From: Planctomycetaceae bacterium
GTDB taxonomy: Bacteria; Planctomycetota; Planctomycetia; Pirellulales; Thermoguttaceae
Direction: 5' to 3'
DNA: 5,991 nucleotides
Assembly (NCBI GenBank): GCA_015062085.1
Contig: SUVI01000188.1
Coordinates: 1 to 5,991 of the forward strand
Shown here: positions 1 through 5,838 of the stretch, one piece after another
Numbering within the stretch: position 1 is the first letter of the stretch
Layout: each line of letters begins with the position of its first letter
Position numbers and translations under genes: made by a program
The notes under the pieces: model-generated
What the model was told of the DNA's origin: nothing
Seen by the model: the letters and a program-made list of their open reading frames with translations, nothing else
Database searches by the model: none

Positions 1-527
1 TCGAATTTATCAATGCGTCGGTGCTGGATCATATGCCGGAACCGGGCGATGTTTTTGATGTGGTCTATTTTTCCAGCGTTTGTCAGTATCTGTCCCGCGA
101 AGAAATTCTCCAGATCTTAGAAAGAATCCGTCCTTTCCTGGCTCCGGATGCTGTTATCATCGAACGCAGTACGATCGTGAAAAATACAGGATCGTTCGTT
201 TCGGAGACGGATCATTACTTCAGTATTTTCAGAACGTCAGACGAGATATTGGAAATTTTTGCAGACGCCCAGTATACCGGCTGCGAGGTCGGACCGTCTT
301 ATCAGTACCTGCGTTTTCAGAAATTATGGCGGATCGGTGCTGTACGGCACGGAATCAAATTACTGATCCGTATTTGTCCGGGCATTGCTTACCGCGGCAT
401 GGCATTGATCTCCTGGTGCTGCGATCTATTCTGCGGCAAAGGTTCTCAACTGCCTGAAAAAAAAGGTTACGCGATCCATACGTATTTCAAATTTAGTCCA
501 TCTCTCTCGGAGGGAGCTGCCGAATGA
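1..527 (+). CDS. SAM-dependent methyltransferase-like protein, C-terminal part (5' truncated by window edge)
   Basis: The reading frame is open from base 3 to the TGA at 525-527, so the gene begins outside the window and about 174 codons are visible. The opening residues (EFINASVLDHMPEPGDVFDVVYF, seen as an acidic/Pro segment then FDVVYFSSVCQYL) resemble the part of class I SAM methyltransferases after the cofactor-binding motifs. There, a strand of the form FDVV is followed by a loop and a helix (REEILQILERIRPFLAPDA) and another strand (VIIERS). A later 'FRTSDEILEIFADAQYTGCEV' stretch fits the usual late helix-strand pair. The glycine-rich SAM motif itself lies off the window. A hydrophobic stretch, roughly GIAYRGMALISWCCDLF, near the C-terminus is atypical and could contact the membrane. 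The substrate cannot be inferred. A GTG at 21 could be read as a start, but similarity to the fold continues upstream of it, so it is probably internal. A terminator at 680-714 probably ends this transcript. Confidence 0.6.
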   Translation, partial: EFINASVLDHMPEPGDVFDVVYFSSVCQYLSREEILQILERIRPFLAPDAVIIERSTIVKNTGSFVSETDHYFSIFRTSDEILEIFADAQYTGCEVGPSYQYLRFQKLWRIGAVRHGIKLLIRICPGIAYRGMALISWCCDLFCGKGSQLPEKKGYAIHTYFKFSPSLSEGAAE

Positions 528-548
528 ACTAAATTTTTTCACTCCCCG

Positions 549-569
549 ACCTTCTAGATGCAAGAAGGT
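549..569. other. Short inverted repeat after the methyltransferase gene
   Basis: ACCTTCT (549-555) and AGAAGGT (563-569) form a perfect 7-bp stem with a 7-nt loop, 21 nt after the methyltransferase stop. The downstream side is A-rich and there is no T-run on either strand, so this does not look like an intrinsic terminator. It could be an mRNA-end stabilising structure or chance. Confidence 0.35.
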
Positions 570-615
570 AAAAGAAGAAGAAAAAGAAGAAAAAGAAGAA
601 AAAGAAGAAAAAAGG
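570..615. repeat. Homopurine tract with 9-bp tandem repeat (GAAGAAAAA)n
   Basis: All 46 bases on the + strand are A or G. From 577 to 612 the unit GAAGAAAAA occurs four times in phase, preceded by a partial unit. Each unit is close to mirror-symmetric, which is the property associated with triplex (H-DNA) formation in homopurine-homopyrimidine DNA. The repeat lies between genes, upstream of a terminator and a promoter, so length changes would not alter a supported protein. No function is evident. Confidence 0.85.
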
Positions 616-679
616 CTCTTCCGGAAAGTGTGTACCGATCCTGGCTCCGCTCTTACCGCTGAGAACGCAGAAGAGACAC

Positions 680-714
680 AAAGCGTAAAAAACGGCGGCC
701 GTTCCGCTTTTTTT
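680..714 (+). terminator. Intrinsic (rho-independent) terminator
   Basis: AACGG (691-695) pairs with CCGTT (699-703) around a CGG loop. An outer AAAGCG (680-685) can pair with CGCTTT (705-710). The structure runs directly into seven T residues (708-714). GC-rich stem plus U-tract is the standard intrinsic terminator layout. It lies between the methyltransferase gene and the candidate permease promoter, where a transcript end is expected. Confidence 0.65.
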
Positions 715-727
715 CGGACTCGGGGAT

Positions 728-756
728 CTGACTTTTTCTTGGCGGCAAGATAAAAT
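728..756 (+). promoter_or_regulatory. Candidate sigma70-type promoter for the permease gene
   Basis: CTGACT (728-733) matches the -35 consensus at four of six positions. It is separated by 17 bp from TAAAAT (751-756), which matches the -10 consensus at five of six. Transcription would start near 763, about 50 nt before the permease ATG. It follows the terminator at 680-714. A small inverted repeat, TCTTG-GCGG-CAAGA (737-750), fills most of the spacer and could be an operator or chance. Not experimentally supported. Confidence 0.4.
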
Positions 757-801
757 GATGTAGGAGTACCAGAGAGCCGGATGTTCCCCTTTTAGAATTT
801 T

Positions 802-806
802 AGAGG
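802..806 (+). promoter_or_regulatory. Ribosome binding site of the permease gene
   Basis: AGAGG ends 6 nt before the ATG at 813, an ideal distance. It is followed by TTTTTC and the start codon. The same arrangement precedes the hflC-like gene (GGAG, TTTTTC, ATG), so the two sites support each other's start choice. Confidence 0.7.
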
Positions 807-812
807 TTTTTC

Positions 813-2108
813 ATGTGCAGCGGAATCAGTGCTTTAGTCGGTCTGTCAGTCGGGATCGTTTTGATCCTGCGGAAATTTGACCCTGCATACAGCCTGATGT
901 TTTCGGCTCTTCTCGCGGGAATTCTCGGCGGAGCAGAGCTAACGCAGACGGTGAACTGGATGCTCGAGGGCGTGCGGGATATGGCGCCTGCGATCGTTCG
1001 CATCCTCGCAGCAGGAGTCCTTGCCGGAGCACTCGTAAAGACCGGTTCTGCAGAGAAGATCGCGGATTCCATCATTCGCGGACTTGGGGAAAGGAACGTG
1101 CTTTTATCGCTCGTTCTTGCGCTTTTCTTTCTGGCGATGGCTGGAGTCTTCATTGATGTGGCGGTCATCACTGCCGCTCCGATCGCTCTTGCGGCTGCCA
1201 AAAGAGCGGAACTCTCGCAAAGTGCCGTCCTTCTGGCGATGATCGGAGGCGGAAAGGCCGGAAATGTCGTGTCGCCAAATCCAAATACGATCTCGGCGGC
1301 GGAACAGTTTCATGCAGAACTTTCATCCGTCATGGCCGCGAACTGGCTGCCGGCTCTCGCCGGGATCGGCGCCTCGTTCTTTCTTGCATGGATCCTGGAA
1401 CGCAAATATCGCCGGAATGTGAAGGGGCAGGGGACCGAATCGCTAGAGACCGAATCGCTAGAGACCGAATCGCTGAAAGAAACCGCTAAAGTTTCCCAAA
1501 ACGCAGCCCTCCCCAACATCGTGAGCGCACTCCTTGGACCGCTGACTGCGCTGGGGCTTCTCGCGCTTCGGCCTCTTGCCGGCATCTCGGTAGATCCGCT
1601 CATTGCACTTCCTGCCGGCGGTGTCGTCTGCATCCTGACCACGGGACAGCTGCACCGTTTCCGTGAATCGCTCCAGTACGGCATCTCGAAAATGTCGGGC
1701 GTCGCGATCCTGCTCGTCGGAACGGGAACGCTGGCAGGAATCATCAAAAATTCGACACTGAAAGACATGGTCCTCGATTTTCTCACGTGGACGGATCTGC
1801 CTGAAGTGACGCTCGCTCCTCTTTCCGGCGCCCTAATGTCGGCTGCGTCTGCCAGCACGACCGCCGGTGCAACGATCGCCTCCATGTCGTTCTCGGAAAT
1901 CATCATGGCTGCCGGCATCTCCGCGGTTGCCGGGGCTGCGATGATCAACGCCGGCGCAACGGTCCTGGATCACCTCCCCCACGGTTCCTTTTTTCACGCA
2001 ACTGCCGGAGCCGCGCAAATGCCGATCGGAGAACGCCTGAAACTCATCCCCTACGAGACCGCCGTCGGTTTCGTTCTGGCGCTCGTCTCCCTTTGGGCAA
2101 ACGGATGA
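813..2108 (+). CDS. GntP-family permease (gluconate/organic acid:proton symporter-like)
   Basis: This 431-residue inner-membrane transporter is close to the usual length of the GntP (gluconate:H+ symporter) family, whose members import gluconate or related sugar and hydroxy acids with protons. It is hydrophobic nearly throughout, with many membrane segments. Family-like motifs are GGGKAGNVVSPNPNT at about residues 145-159, a small-residue region ASASTTAGAT at 345-354, and GATVLDHLPHGSFFHATAG at 381-399. A polar loop at about 197-232 separates two hydrophobic halves and carries three copies of TESL(E/K). The ATG at 813 is supported by AGAGG six bases upstream. Substrate cannot be read from sequence: no sugar-acid kinase or dehydratase lies nearby, so gluconate specificity is not shown. 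It is probably transcribed alone, with a promoter candidate at 728-756 and a hairpin after its stop. The family call is from remembered motifs, not a search. Confidence 0.82.
   Translation: MCSGISALVGLSVGIVLILRKFDPAYSLMFSALLAGILGGAELTQTVNWMLEGVRDMAPAIVRILAAGVLAGALVKTGSAEKIADSIIRGLGERNVLLSLVLALFFLAMAGVFIDVAVITAAPIALAAAKRAELSQSAVLLAMIGGGKAGNVVSPNPNTISAAEQFHAELSSVMAANWLPALAGIGASFFLAWILERKYRRNVKGQGTESLETESLETESLKETAKVSQNAALPNIVSALLGPLTALGLLALRPLAGISVDPLIALPAGGVVCILTTGQLHRFRESLQYGISKMSGVAILLVGTGTLAGIIKNSTLKDMVLDFLTWTDLPEVTLAPLSGALMSAASASTTAGATIASMSFSEIIMAAGISAVAGAAMINAGATVLDHLPHGSFFHATAGAAQMPIGERLKLIPYETAVGFVLALVSLWANG
1434..1478 (+). repeat. 15-bp in-frame tandem repeat (TESLE x3) in the permease loop
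   Basis: Three consecutive 15-bp units begin at 1434, 1449 and 1464. The first two are identical (ACCGAATCGCTAGAG) and the third diverges in its last bases. They encode TESLE, TESLE and TESLK at residues 208-222, in the polar loop between membrane halves. Because the unit is a multiple of three, copy number can change without breaking the frame. Confidence 0.9.
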
Positions 2109-2154
2109 GGAACGAATTAGGAAAGATCCGGAAAAGTTCAGCACGAAACTCTCA

Positions 2155-2199
2155 AAAAGACGCGGAGAAGACGAAATTTTTTCGATCTTTGCGTCTTTT
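2155..2199 (+). terminator. Long hairpin, probable terminator of the permease gene
   Basis: AAAAGACGC (2155-2163) is exactly complementary to GCGTCTTTT (2191-2199). Inside it, GAAGA (2167-2171) can pair with TCTTT (2186-2190, one wobble), and CGAAA (2172-2176) with TTTCG (2180-2184), giving a nearly continuous hairpin of about 19 pairs. The 3' arm ends in TTTT, and the 5' arm begins with A residues, so it could act in both directions. The T-run is short and lies within the stem, so this is less certain than the 680-714 site. It starts 46 nt after the permease stop. Confidence 0.5.
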
Positions 2200-2421
2200 C
2201 GCACTTTCGATCGTTCCGTTTTTCGGCAAAAGAGCCGACACTGCGGCACGCTACGGCACTCCTTGAGAACTTTTTGATGTTTTTCTCGTTTTAGGCAAAA
2301 CAAAAAGGTCTTATCTTGCGTATTTTTTTTACTTTCCGCAAGAAAAGGTACGGTTTTGAGGATTCTGCGGAGTCGCCGCCCAAAATATTTCCGAAATGAA
2401 ATAGGAAAAATGGGCAGAGTA

Positions 2422-2449
2422 TTGCAAATAAATAGATTTATGGTATAAT
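2422..2449 (+). promoter_or_regulatory. Extended -10 promoter for the hflK-hflC cluster
   Basis: TATAAT (2444-2449) is a perfect -10 hexamer preceded by TG one base away (2441-2442), the extended -10 motif. TTGCAA (2422-2427) is a -35 match at four of six positions with a 16-bp spacer. This is the best promoter-like sequence in the window. Transcription would begin near 2456, leaving a leader of about 140 nt before the hflK-like ATG at 2598. No operator was identified. Confidence 0.65.
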
Positions 2450-2457
2450 AGGTGTGA

Positions 2458-2568
2458 ATGGCAATAGCAAAAAATTTGCAGAATGGCGAAAATACAAAAA
2501 ATACGGAACATGTAGACAACGCAAGTTTTTTCATCCGTATGTTTTTCGTTTCGCCCCCCTGCAATTAA
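2458..2568 (+). CDS. Possible 36-codon leader ORF in the hflK 5' leader (doubtful)
   Basis: An ATG at 2458 opens a 36-codon frame ending in TAA at 2566-2568. It starts MAIAKNLQNGENTKN and ends with a hydrophobic, Phe-rich stretch and PPCN. Its start lies almost exactly where the 2422-2449 promoter should begin transcription, so translation would have to be leaderless or nearly so. There is no Shine-Dalgarno sequence. It ends 29 nt before hflK. It may be a regulatory leader peptide, but a chance open frame in A-rich DNA is more likely. No similarity to a known protein is recognised. Confidence 0.15.
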   Translation: MAIAKNLQNGENTKNTEHVDNASFFIRMFFVSPPCN

Positions 2569-2582
2569 AAAGCCCGAAGAAA

Positions 2583-2588
2583 AGAGGG
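2583..2588 (+). promoter_or_regulatory. Ribosome binding site of the hflK-like gene
   Basis: AGAGGG ends 9 nt before the ATG at 2598, in an A-rich, probably unstructured context. It fixes the start of the long frame that follows; no competing in-frame start lies upstream of it. Confidence 0.7.
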
Positions 2589-2597
2589 AAATAAAAT

Positions 2598-4472
2598 ATG
2601 AGCAGATTTGAATACGAAAACTTGGGGAATCATCCCGCCTCCTCCGGTCCATCCGGGACGCCGGCACGAGGGGGCTGGCGCGGTCTGGTGATGGCGACGG
2701 CGGGTTTTGCGGTGGTTTCGGCACTCGCGATGTTCATTTACGGCCTGCAAGTCTATGGCTCGGGTTCCCTTCTGATGACAGTGCTGGGGATCGAGCTTTC
2801 TCTCGTGGCGATCACGTCTTTTCTGGTCCTTCATGCCGGAAAGATGCGAGCGAAACTCGCGGAAGTGAAAGGGTGGCGGCGTCCGGAATGGGGGACGAAC
2901 GTAGAGAATCCCTATGAGATCGAGTACGATCAGTCGAAAGTGATCCATTTTCTGCTGATCGGCATCCTTCCGACAGTCGCGTTTGCCGGCTTTGCGCTTT
3001 ACGCACTGGTGAAGTGGGCCTTTCCGCTTGAGCAGATACTTCTCGTGCCGATGGAGCACACGATCCTGATCTCGATCTTGGTCATGACGTGCAGTATCGT
3101 GTGGCTGATGCTTGCACGTTCCTACGATGCGATCGCGCACGATACGGAAACGCAGAGTTCCGATCTTCCGGAAGCGGAATCGATGATGCAGGCAGCGTGG
3201 GAAGCGTGCTGGTCGATGGCTGGTTTTGCGGCGGTCATGCTTGCGCGCCAGATCGTAAGCTGGCCGGAATGGGCACTGACGCTTTTTTTCCTTGCTTGGA
3301 TCCTTCTAGTTTCCCTTGAGCAGCTCTGCCGTCTTTTTTCCGGCTGGATGACGACGAAGGCGTCGCAGGAGTCGTTCAGATCTCCGACGGTCGTCTTTCT
3401 GCGCTACATGGTCTTCGTGCGCGGGAATCCGATCAAGAGTTTCTTCTTCACGATGGAACAGAAATGGGGCGTGAGCTTCCGTTCGTCCTGGTCGATCCGA
3501 TTCGTTGCACGTGCGATGGTCCCGTCGCTCGTGATGGTCTTTTTCATGGCGTGGGCGCTTTCCTGCCTTTACGTTGTGGGACTGGGCGAGTTCGGAGTCC
3601 GGAAAGATTTCGGCAAGATCCACCACGAGATCATCGGACCGGGCATCCATCTGAAACTGCCGTATCCGTTCGGGACCGTCATGACGTACCCGGTGAAGAA
3701 GATCTCCATGCTTCCAGTAGGATTCGAGAAAAAAACATCCTCGGAGTATTCCTACATTTGGACGAAAGAGCATGGGACCGAGTTCGAGATCCCGCTTAAT
3801 CAGAACGAGCTGATCGTCGTGAACGCGATGGTCCAGTACAAGATCAAGGAAGATCAGGCCGGTTTCTTCAATTACGTGGAAAAATGCCAGAATCCGGAAA
3901 AAGCGGTCTCGGAATTCGCGCACCGCGCACTGGTCGACACAACGATGGGACGCACGATGGAGTACGTCATGAGCGTGGATCGTGCAGCGTTCGCGAACGA
4001 ACTTTCCGAACGTCTTCAGAAACACCTGGATGAAGAAGAGATCGGTATTCAGGTCCTGGAAGTGTCGCTTTTGAATATCCATCCGCCGGTCGGCGCTGCG
4101 AAAAACTATCTGGAAGTCCTTTCGGAAGAGATCCGGCAGGAAAGCAAGCTGCATGCCGCGCGTGAAGAGAGCAAATGCCTTCAGTACAGAGCGGAAGTTC
4201 AGGCTACAGGGCTCGTGGCTCAGGCTGAGATCGATGGGGTCCAGAAAAAACAGAATGCCCAAAACGAGACTGCCGGCGTGCTTCAAGCCTACGAGACGTA
4301 CCGTTTACACCCAGAGTGCTACCGATACCAGTTCTGGCTCAATAATACAGAGGCAGTCCTTAAGGATCGGCGTCTGGTGCTGATCGATGAGTCGCTCGAC
4401 GTCTTTTTCGACACCCAAAAACGGTCAGACGGCGGCGGAATGTCCCGTGCGATCCTGAGTAACGCGAAATAA
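2598..4472 (+). CDS. hflK: HflK-like SPFH/band-7 protein with polytopic N-terminus
   Basis: This 624-residue protein probably pairs with the next gene product as an HflK/HflC-type complex, which in well-studied bacteria surrounds FtsH and modulates membrane proteolysis. Hydrophobic segments are visible at about residues 30-50, 57-80, 116-138, 153-173, 205-220, 225-245 and 306-328. Arg/Lys-rich loops at 81-115 and 246-305 suggest those loops are cytoplasmic. Seven crossings from a cytoplasmic N-terminus would place the SPFH region outside the membrane, as in classical HflK. The SPFH domain runs from about 329 (VGLGEFGVRKDFGK, then GPGIHLKLPYPFG at 348-359) to about 500. A helical, Ala/Glu/Gln-rich coiled coil follows at about 503-560, and a typical HflK-like end (PECYRYQFWLNNTEAVL, LVLIDESLDVFF) reaches about 605. 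E. coli HflK is roughly 420 residues with one membrane segment, so the first 300 residues are an extra module. That module has no recognised function. The SPFH assignment is firm; HflK rather than another SPFH subtype rests on the order and the C-terminal pattern. Confidence 0.82.
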   Translation: MSRFEYENLGNHPASSGPSGTPARGGWRGLVMATAGFAVVSALAMFIYGLQVYGSGSLLMTVLGIELSLVAITSFLVLHAGKMRAKLAEVKGWRRPEWGTNVENPYEIEYDQSKVIHFLLIGILPTVAFAGFALYALVKWAFPLEQILLVPMEHTILISILVMTCSIVWLMLARSYDAIAHDTETQSSDLPEAESMMQAAWEACWSMAGFAAVMLARQIVSWPEWALTLFFLAWILLVSLEQLCRLFSGWMTTKASQESFRSPTVVFLRYMVFVRGNPIKSFFFTMEQKWGVSFRSSWSIRFVARAMVPSLVMVFFMAWALSCLYVVGLGEFGVRKDFGKIHHEIIGPGIHLKLPYPFGTVMTYPVKKISMLPVGFEKKTSSEYSYIWTKEHGTEFEIPLNQNELIVVNAMVQYKIKEDQAGFFNYVEKCQNPEKAVSEFAHRALVDTTMGRTMEYVMSVDRAAFANELSERLQKHLDEEEIGIQVLEVSLLNIHPPVGAAKNYLEVLSEEIRQESKLHAAREESKCLQYRAEVQATGLVAQAEIDGVQKKQNAQNETAGVLQAYETYRLHPECYRYQFWLNNTEAVLKDRRLVLIDESLDVFFDTQKRSDGGGMSRAILSNAK

Positions 4473-4523
4473 CGCACTTTTTCACGCATTTACGAAACAG
4501 ATCAAATCAAATTTAAAATAAAT

Positions 4524-4527
4524 GGAG
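4524..4527 (+). promoter_or_regulatory. Ribosome binding site that decides the hflC start
   Basis: GGAG (4524-4527) lies 6 nt before the ATG at 4534. An in-frame ATG at 4522 overlaps this motif and has only A+T-rich sequence upstream with no Shine-Dalgarno sequence, so the longer start adding MEFF is unlikely. The permease gene uses the same layout (purine motif, TTTTTC, ATG). Confidence 0.7.
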
Positions 4528-4533
4528 TTTTTC

Positions 4534-5838
4534 ATGTCGCATCATCACCATCACGGTCACGGCTGCCACTGCCACCATCATGATCCGGAAAATAAACTTT
4601 CGATGAAGACGTACATTTTCCGTATTTTCCTTTCTCTGCTCATCATCACGATCGTTCTGGGATACGGAATGAGCTATCAGGTCTCCGAATACGAAAACGC
4701 GGTCGTCACGCGGTTCGACAGACCAATGGAACCCGTCACGACCGAACCGGGACTGCATTTCAAACTGCCGTGGCCGATCGATCAGACGCGGATCGTCGAT
4801 ATGCGCAAGCGGATCTACGAGACACCGCTCGTTGCCAATCAGACGCAGGACGACAAAACGGTCATGGTCAAGACCTACATGACGTGGAGAGTCTGCGACG
4901 CGCTGAAATTCATCCGTGCGTTCGGCGGAGACGTGGAAGCGGCAGAGAAAAACCTGGAATCCTCCGTCATCGGAATGAAAAACCCGGTACTCGGCGCGTA
5001 TCCGATGTCCGCACTCATTTCGGTAAACGGTTCCGAAGTGAAGATCGCGGAGATCGAACAGCGTATCTGCACAGCAGTCAATGAAGTGCTGAAAGAGAAG
5101 GATTCCGGGATCGAAGTCCTCCAGATCGGGATCAAGCGCATTTCACTCCCGGAAACGAACATGAAGGACATCATTGCGAAAATGCGTGAAAACCGAGCAA
5201 GCGCCGCGCAGAATATCGCAGATAAAGGGGCTCGAGACGTTGAAGAGATCAGAAAACGGGCGGAAGTCGATGCTCAGCGTATCATTTCCAAAGGGATCGA
5301 AGATGCTGCAAAGATCACGCAGCAGGCGGATAATGAAGCAATGATGATCACGGCCCGCGTGCATGAACTGGAACCGGAATTCTATGAATTCTGGAAAACG
5401 ATGAGCACGATCCGGAAAACGGTCGGAGCGCGAACGACACTGGTCCTTAAGCACGACAATAATGTCTTCCGTCCGCTGTTTGAAATGCCGAAATGGACGA
5501 AAACCACAACGGCGACGCAGGAAAATATCCAGGCGGTCGAGAATCTGCTTCGTCAGGAAACAGAGCCGAACGCTCCGGCTGCAGTAACTCCGGCTCCGGC
5601 AGGAAACTGGCCTCCGGCAGGAAACGCGGCTCCGGCAGGAAACTGGCCTCCGGCAGGAAACTGGCCTCCGGCTGTAGCTCCGGCTGAAACTCCGGCTCCG
5701 GCTGAAACTCCCGCTCCGGCTGAAACTTCCGCTCCGGCTGAAACTCCCGCTCCGGCTGAAACTCCCGCTCCGGCTGAAACTCCCGCTCCGGCAGCACCTG
5801 CACCGGGCGGCGGGATCCAGACGATTTTGGGCAGCTGA
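4534..5838 (+). CDS. hflC: HflC-like SPFH/band-7 protein with His-rich N-terminus and Pro/Ala repeat tail
   Basis: This protein is 434 residues from the chosen start, against about 334 for E. coli HflC. Residues 3-16 hold ten His and two Cys (HHHHHGHGCHCHHH), a likely metal-binding cluster on the probable cytoplasmic side. One membrane segment spans about 26-45. The SPFH domain follows: VSEYENAVVTRFDRP at 50-64 and EPGLHFKLPWPIDQTRIVDMR at 71-91, the latter very typical of HflC, then YETPLVANQTQDDKTVMV at 95-112. A charged coiled coil occupies about 215-275, with Arg/Ala/Glu-rich heptad-like spacing. PEFYEFWKTM at 281-290 and TTLVLKHDNNVFRPLF at 301-316 match the usual HflC end. From about 347 the chain becomes a low-complexity tail with PAGNWP and then APAETP repeats, ending in PGGGIQTILGS. 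If HflC topology holds, the tail is extracytoplasmic. The gene starts 61 nt after the hflK-like gene with no terminator between, so co-transcription is likely. Confidence 0.87.
   Translation: MSHHHHHGHGCHCHHHDPENKLSMKTYIFRIFLSLLIITIVLGYGMSYQVSEYENAVVTRFDRPMEPVTTEPGLHFKLPWPIDQTRIVDMRKRIYETPLVANQTQDDKTVMVKTYMTWRVCDALKFIRAFGGDVEAAEKNLESSVIGMKNPVLGAYPMSALISVNGSEVKIAEIEQRICTAVNEVLKEKDSGIEVLQIGIKRISLPETNMKDIIAKMRENRASAAQNIADKGARDVEEIRKRAEVDAQRIISKGIEDAAKITQQADNEAMMITARVHELEPEFYEFWKTMSTIRKTVGARTTLVLKHDNNVFRPLFEMPKWTKTTTATQENIQAVENLLRQETEPNAPAAVTPAPAGNWPPAGNAAPAGNWPPAGNWPPAVAPAETPAPAETPAPAETSAPAETPAPAETPAPAETPAPAAPAPGGGIQTILGS
5593..5664 (+). repeat. 18-bp tandem repeat, four copies (A/P-PAGNW) in the hflC tail
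   Basis: Four in-frame 18-bp units start at 5593, 5611, 5629 and 5647. They encode APAGNW, PPAGNA, APAGNW and PPAGNW (about residues 354-377). Units differ by single bases, such as GCT against CCT in the first codon. Regularly spaced Trp residues are unusual in a low-complexity Pro-rich tail. Confidence 0.9.
5677..5784 (+). repeat. 18-bp tandem repeat, six copies (APAETP) in the hflC tail
   Basis: Six consecutive 18-bp units with consensus GCTCCGGCTGAAACTCCC start at 5677, 5695, 5713, 5731, 5749 and 5767. They encode APAETP (APAETS in the third) at about residues 382-417. Units 4-6 are identical at the nucleotide level, which indicates recent duplication or homogenisation. The 18-bp period preserves the frame on copy-number change. 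Confidence 0.92.

Larger units (their letters stand above)
2109..2597. other. 489-bp intergenic region between the permease gene and hflK
   Basis: No convincing gene is seen on either strand. From left to right it holds: a long hairpin at 2155-2199; a short stem TCGGC/GCCGA at about 2224-2239; two close copies of CGGCAC (about 2244-2262); a small GTTTT/AAAAC stem at 2288-2301; a 7-bp inverted repeat TCTTGCG (2314-2320)/CGCAAGA (2337-2343) around an A+T-rich 16-nt loop; a strong extended -10 promoter at 2422-2449; and an A-rich leader of about 140 nt before the hflK ATG. The part after about 2270 is clearly more A+T-rich than the genes on either side. Confidence 0.75.

Noticed and set aside
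558..662. A 34-codon + strand frame encoding a very Arg/Lys-rich peptide through the purine repeat
   Set aside because: There is no Shine-Dalgarno sequence, the start lies in the loop of a hairpin, and the composition is dictated by the repeat.
2314..2343. TCTTGCG/CGCAAGA inverted repeat as a terminator or operator
   Set aside because: There is no T-run after the stem on either strand, the 16-nt loop is large, and it lies about 80 bp upstream of the promoter -35. It is recorded only as part of the intergenic description.
1833..2564. A 243-codon open frame on the - strand spanning the intergenic region and the end of the permease gene
   Set aside because: About a third is antisense to conserved permease sequence. 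The rest runs through the promoter and terminator structures, and no recognisable domain or conserved motif was seen.
3306..4286. A 326-codon open frame on the - strand inside the hflK-like gene
   Set aside because: It is fully antisense to a gene with clear SPFH motifs and a good RBS. Its product is rich in His, Arg and Asp, as expected from reading the complement of that coding sequence.
4522..4533. Upstream in-frame ATG as the hflC start
   Set aside because: It overlaps the GGAG ribosome binding site that is ideally placed for the ATG at 4534, and has no such motif of its own.
5593..5784. Tandem repeats considered as a CRISPR array
   Set aside because: The units are only 18 bp, directly adjacent without unique spacers, and in frame within a protein-coding gene.
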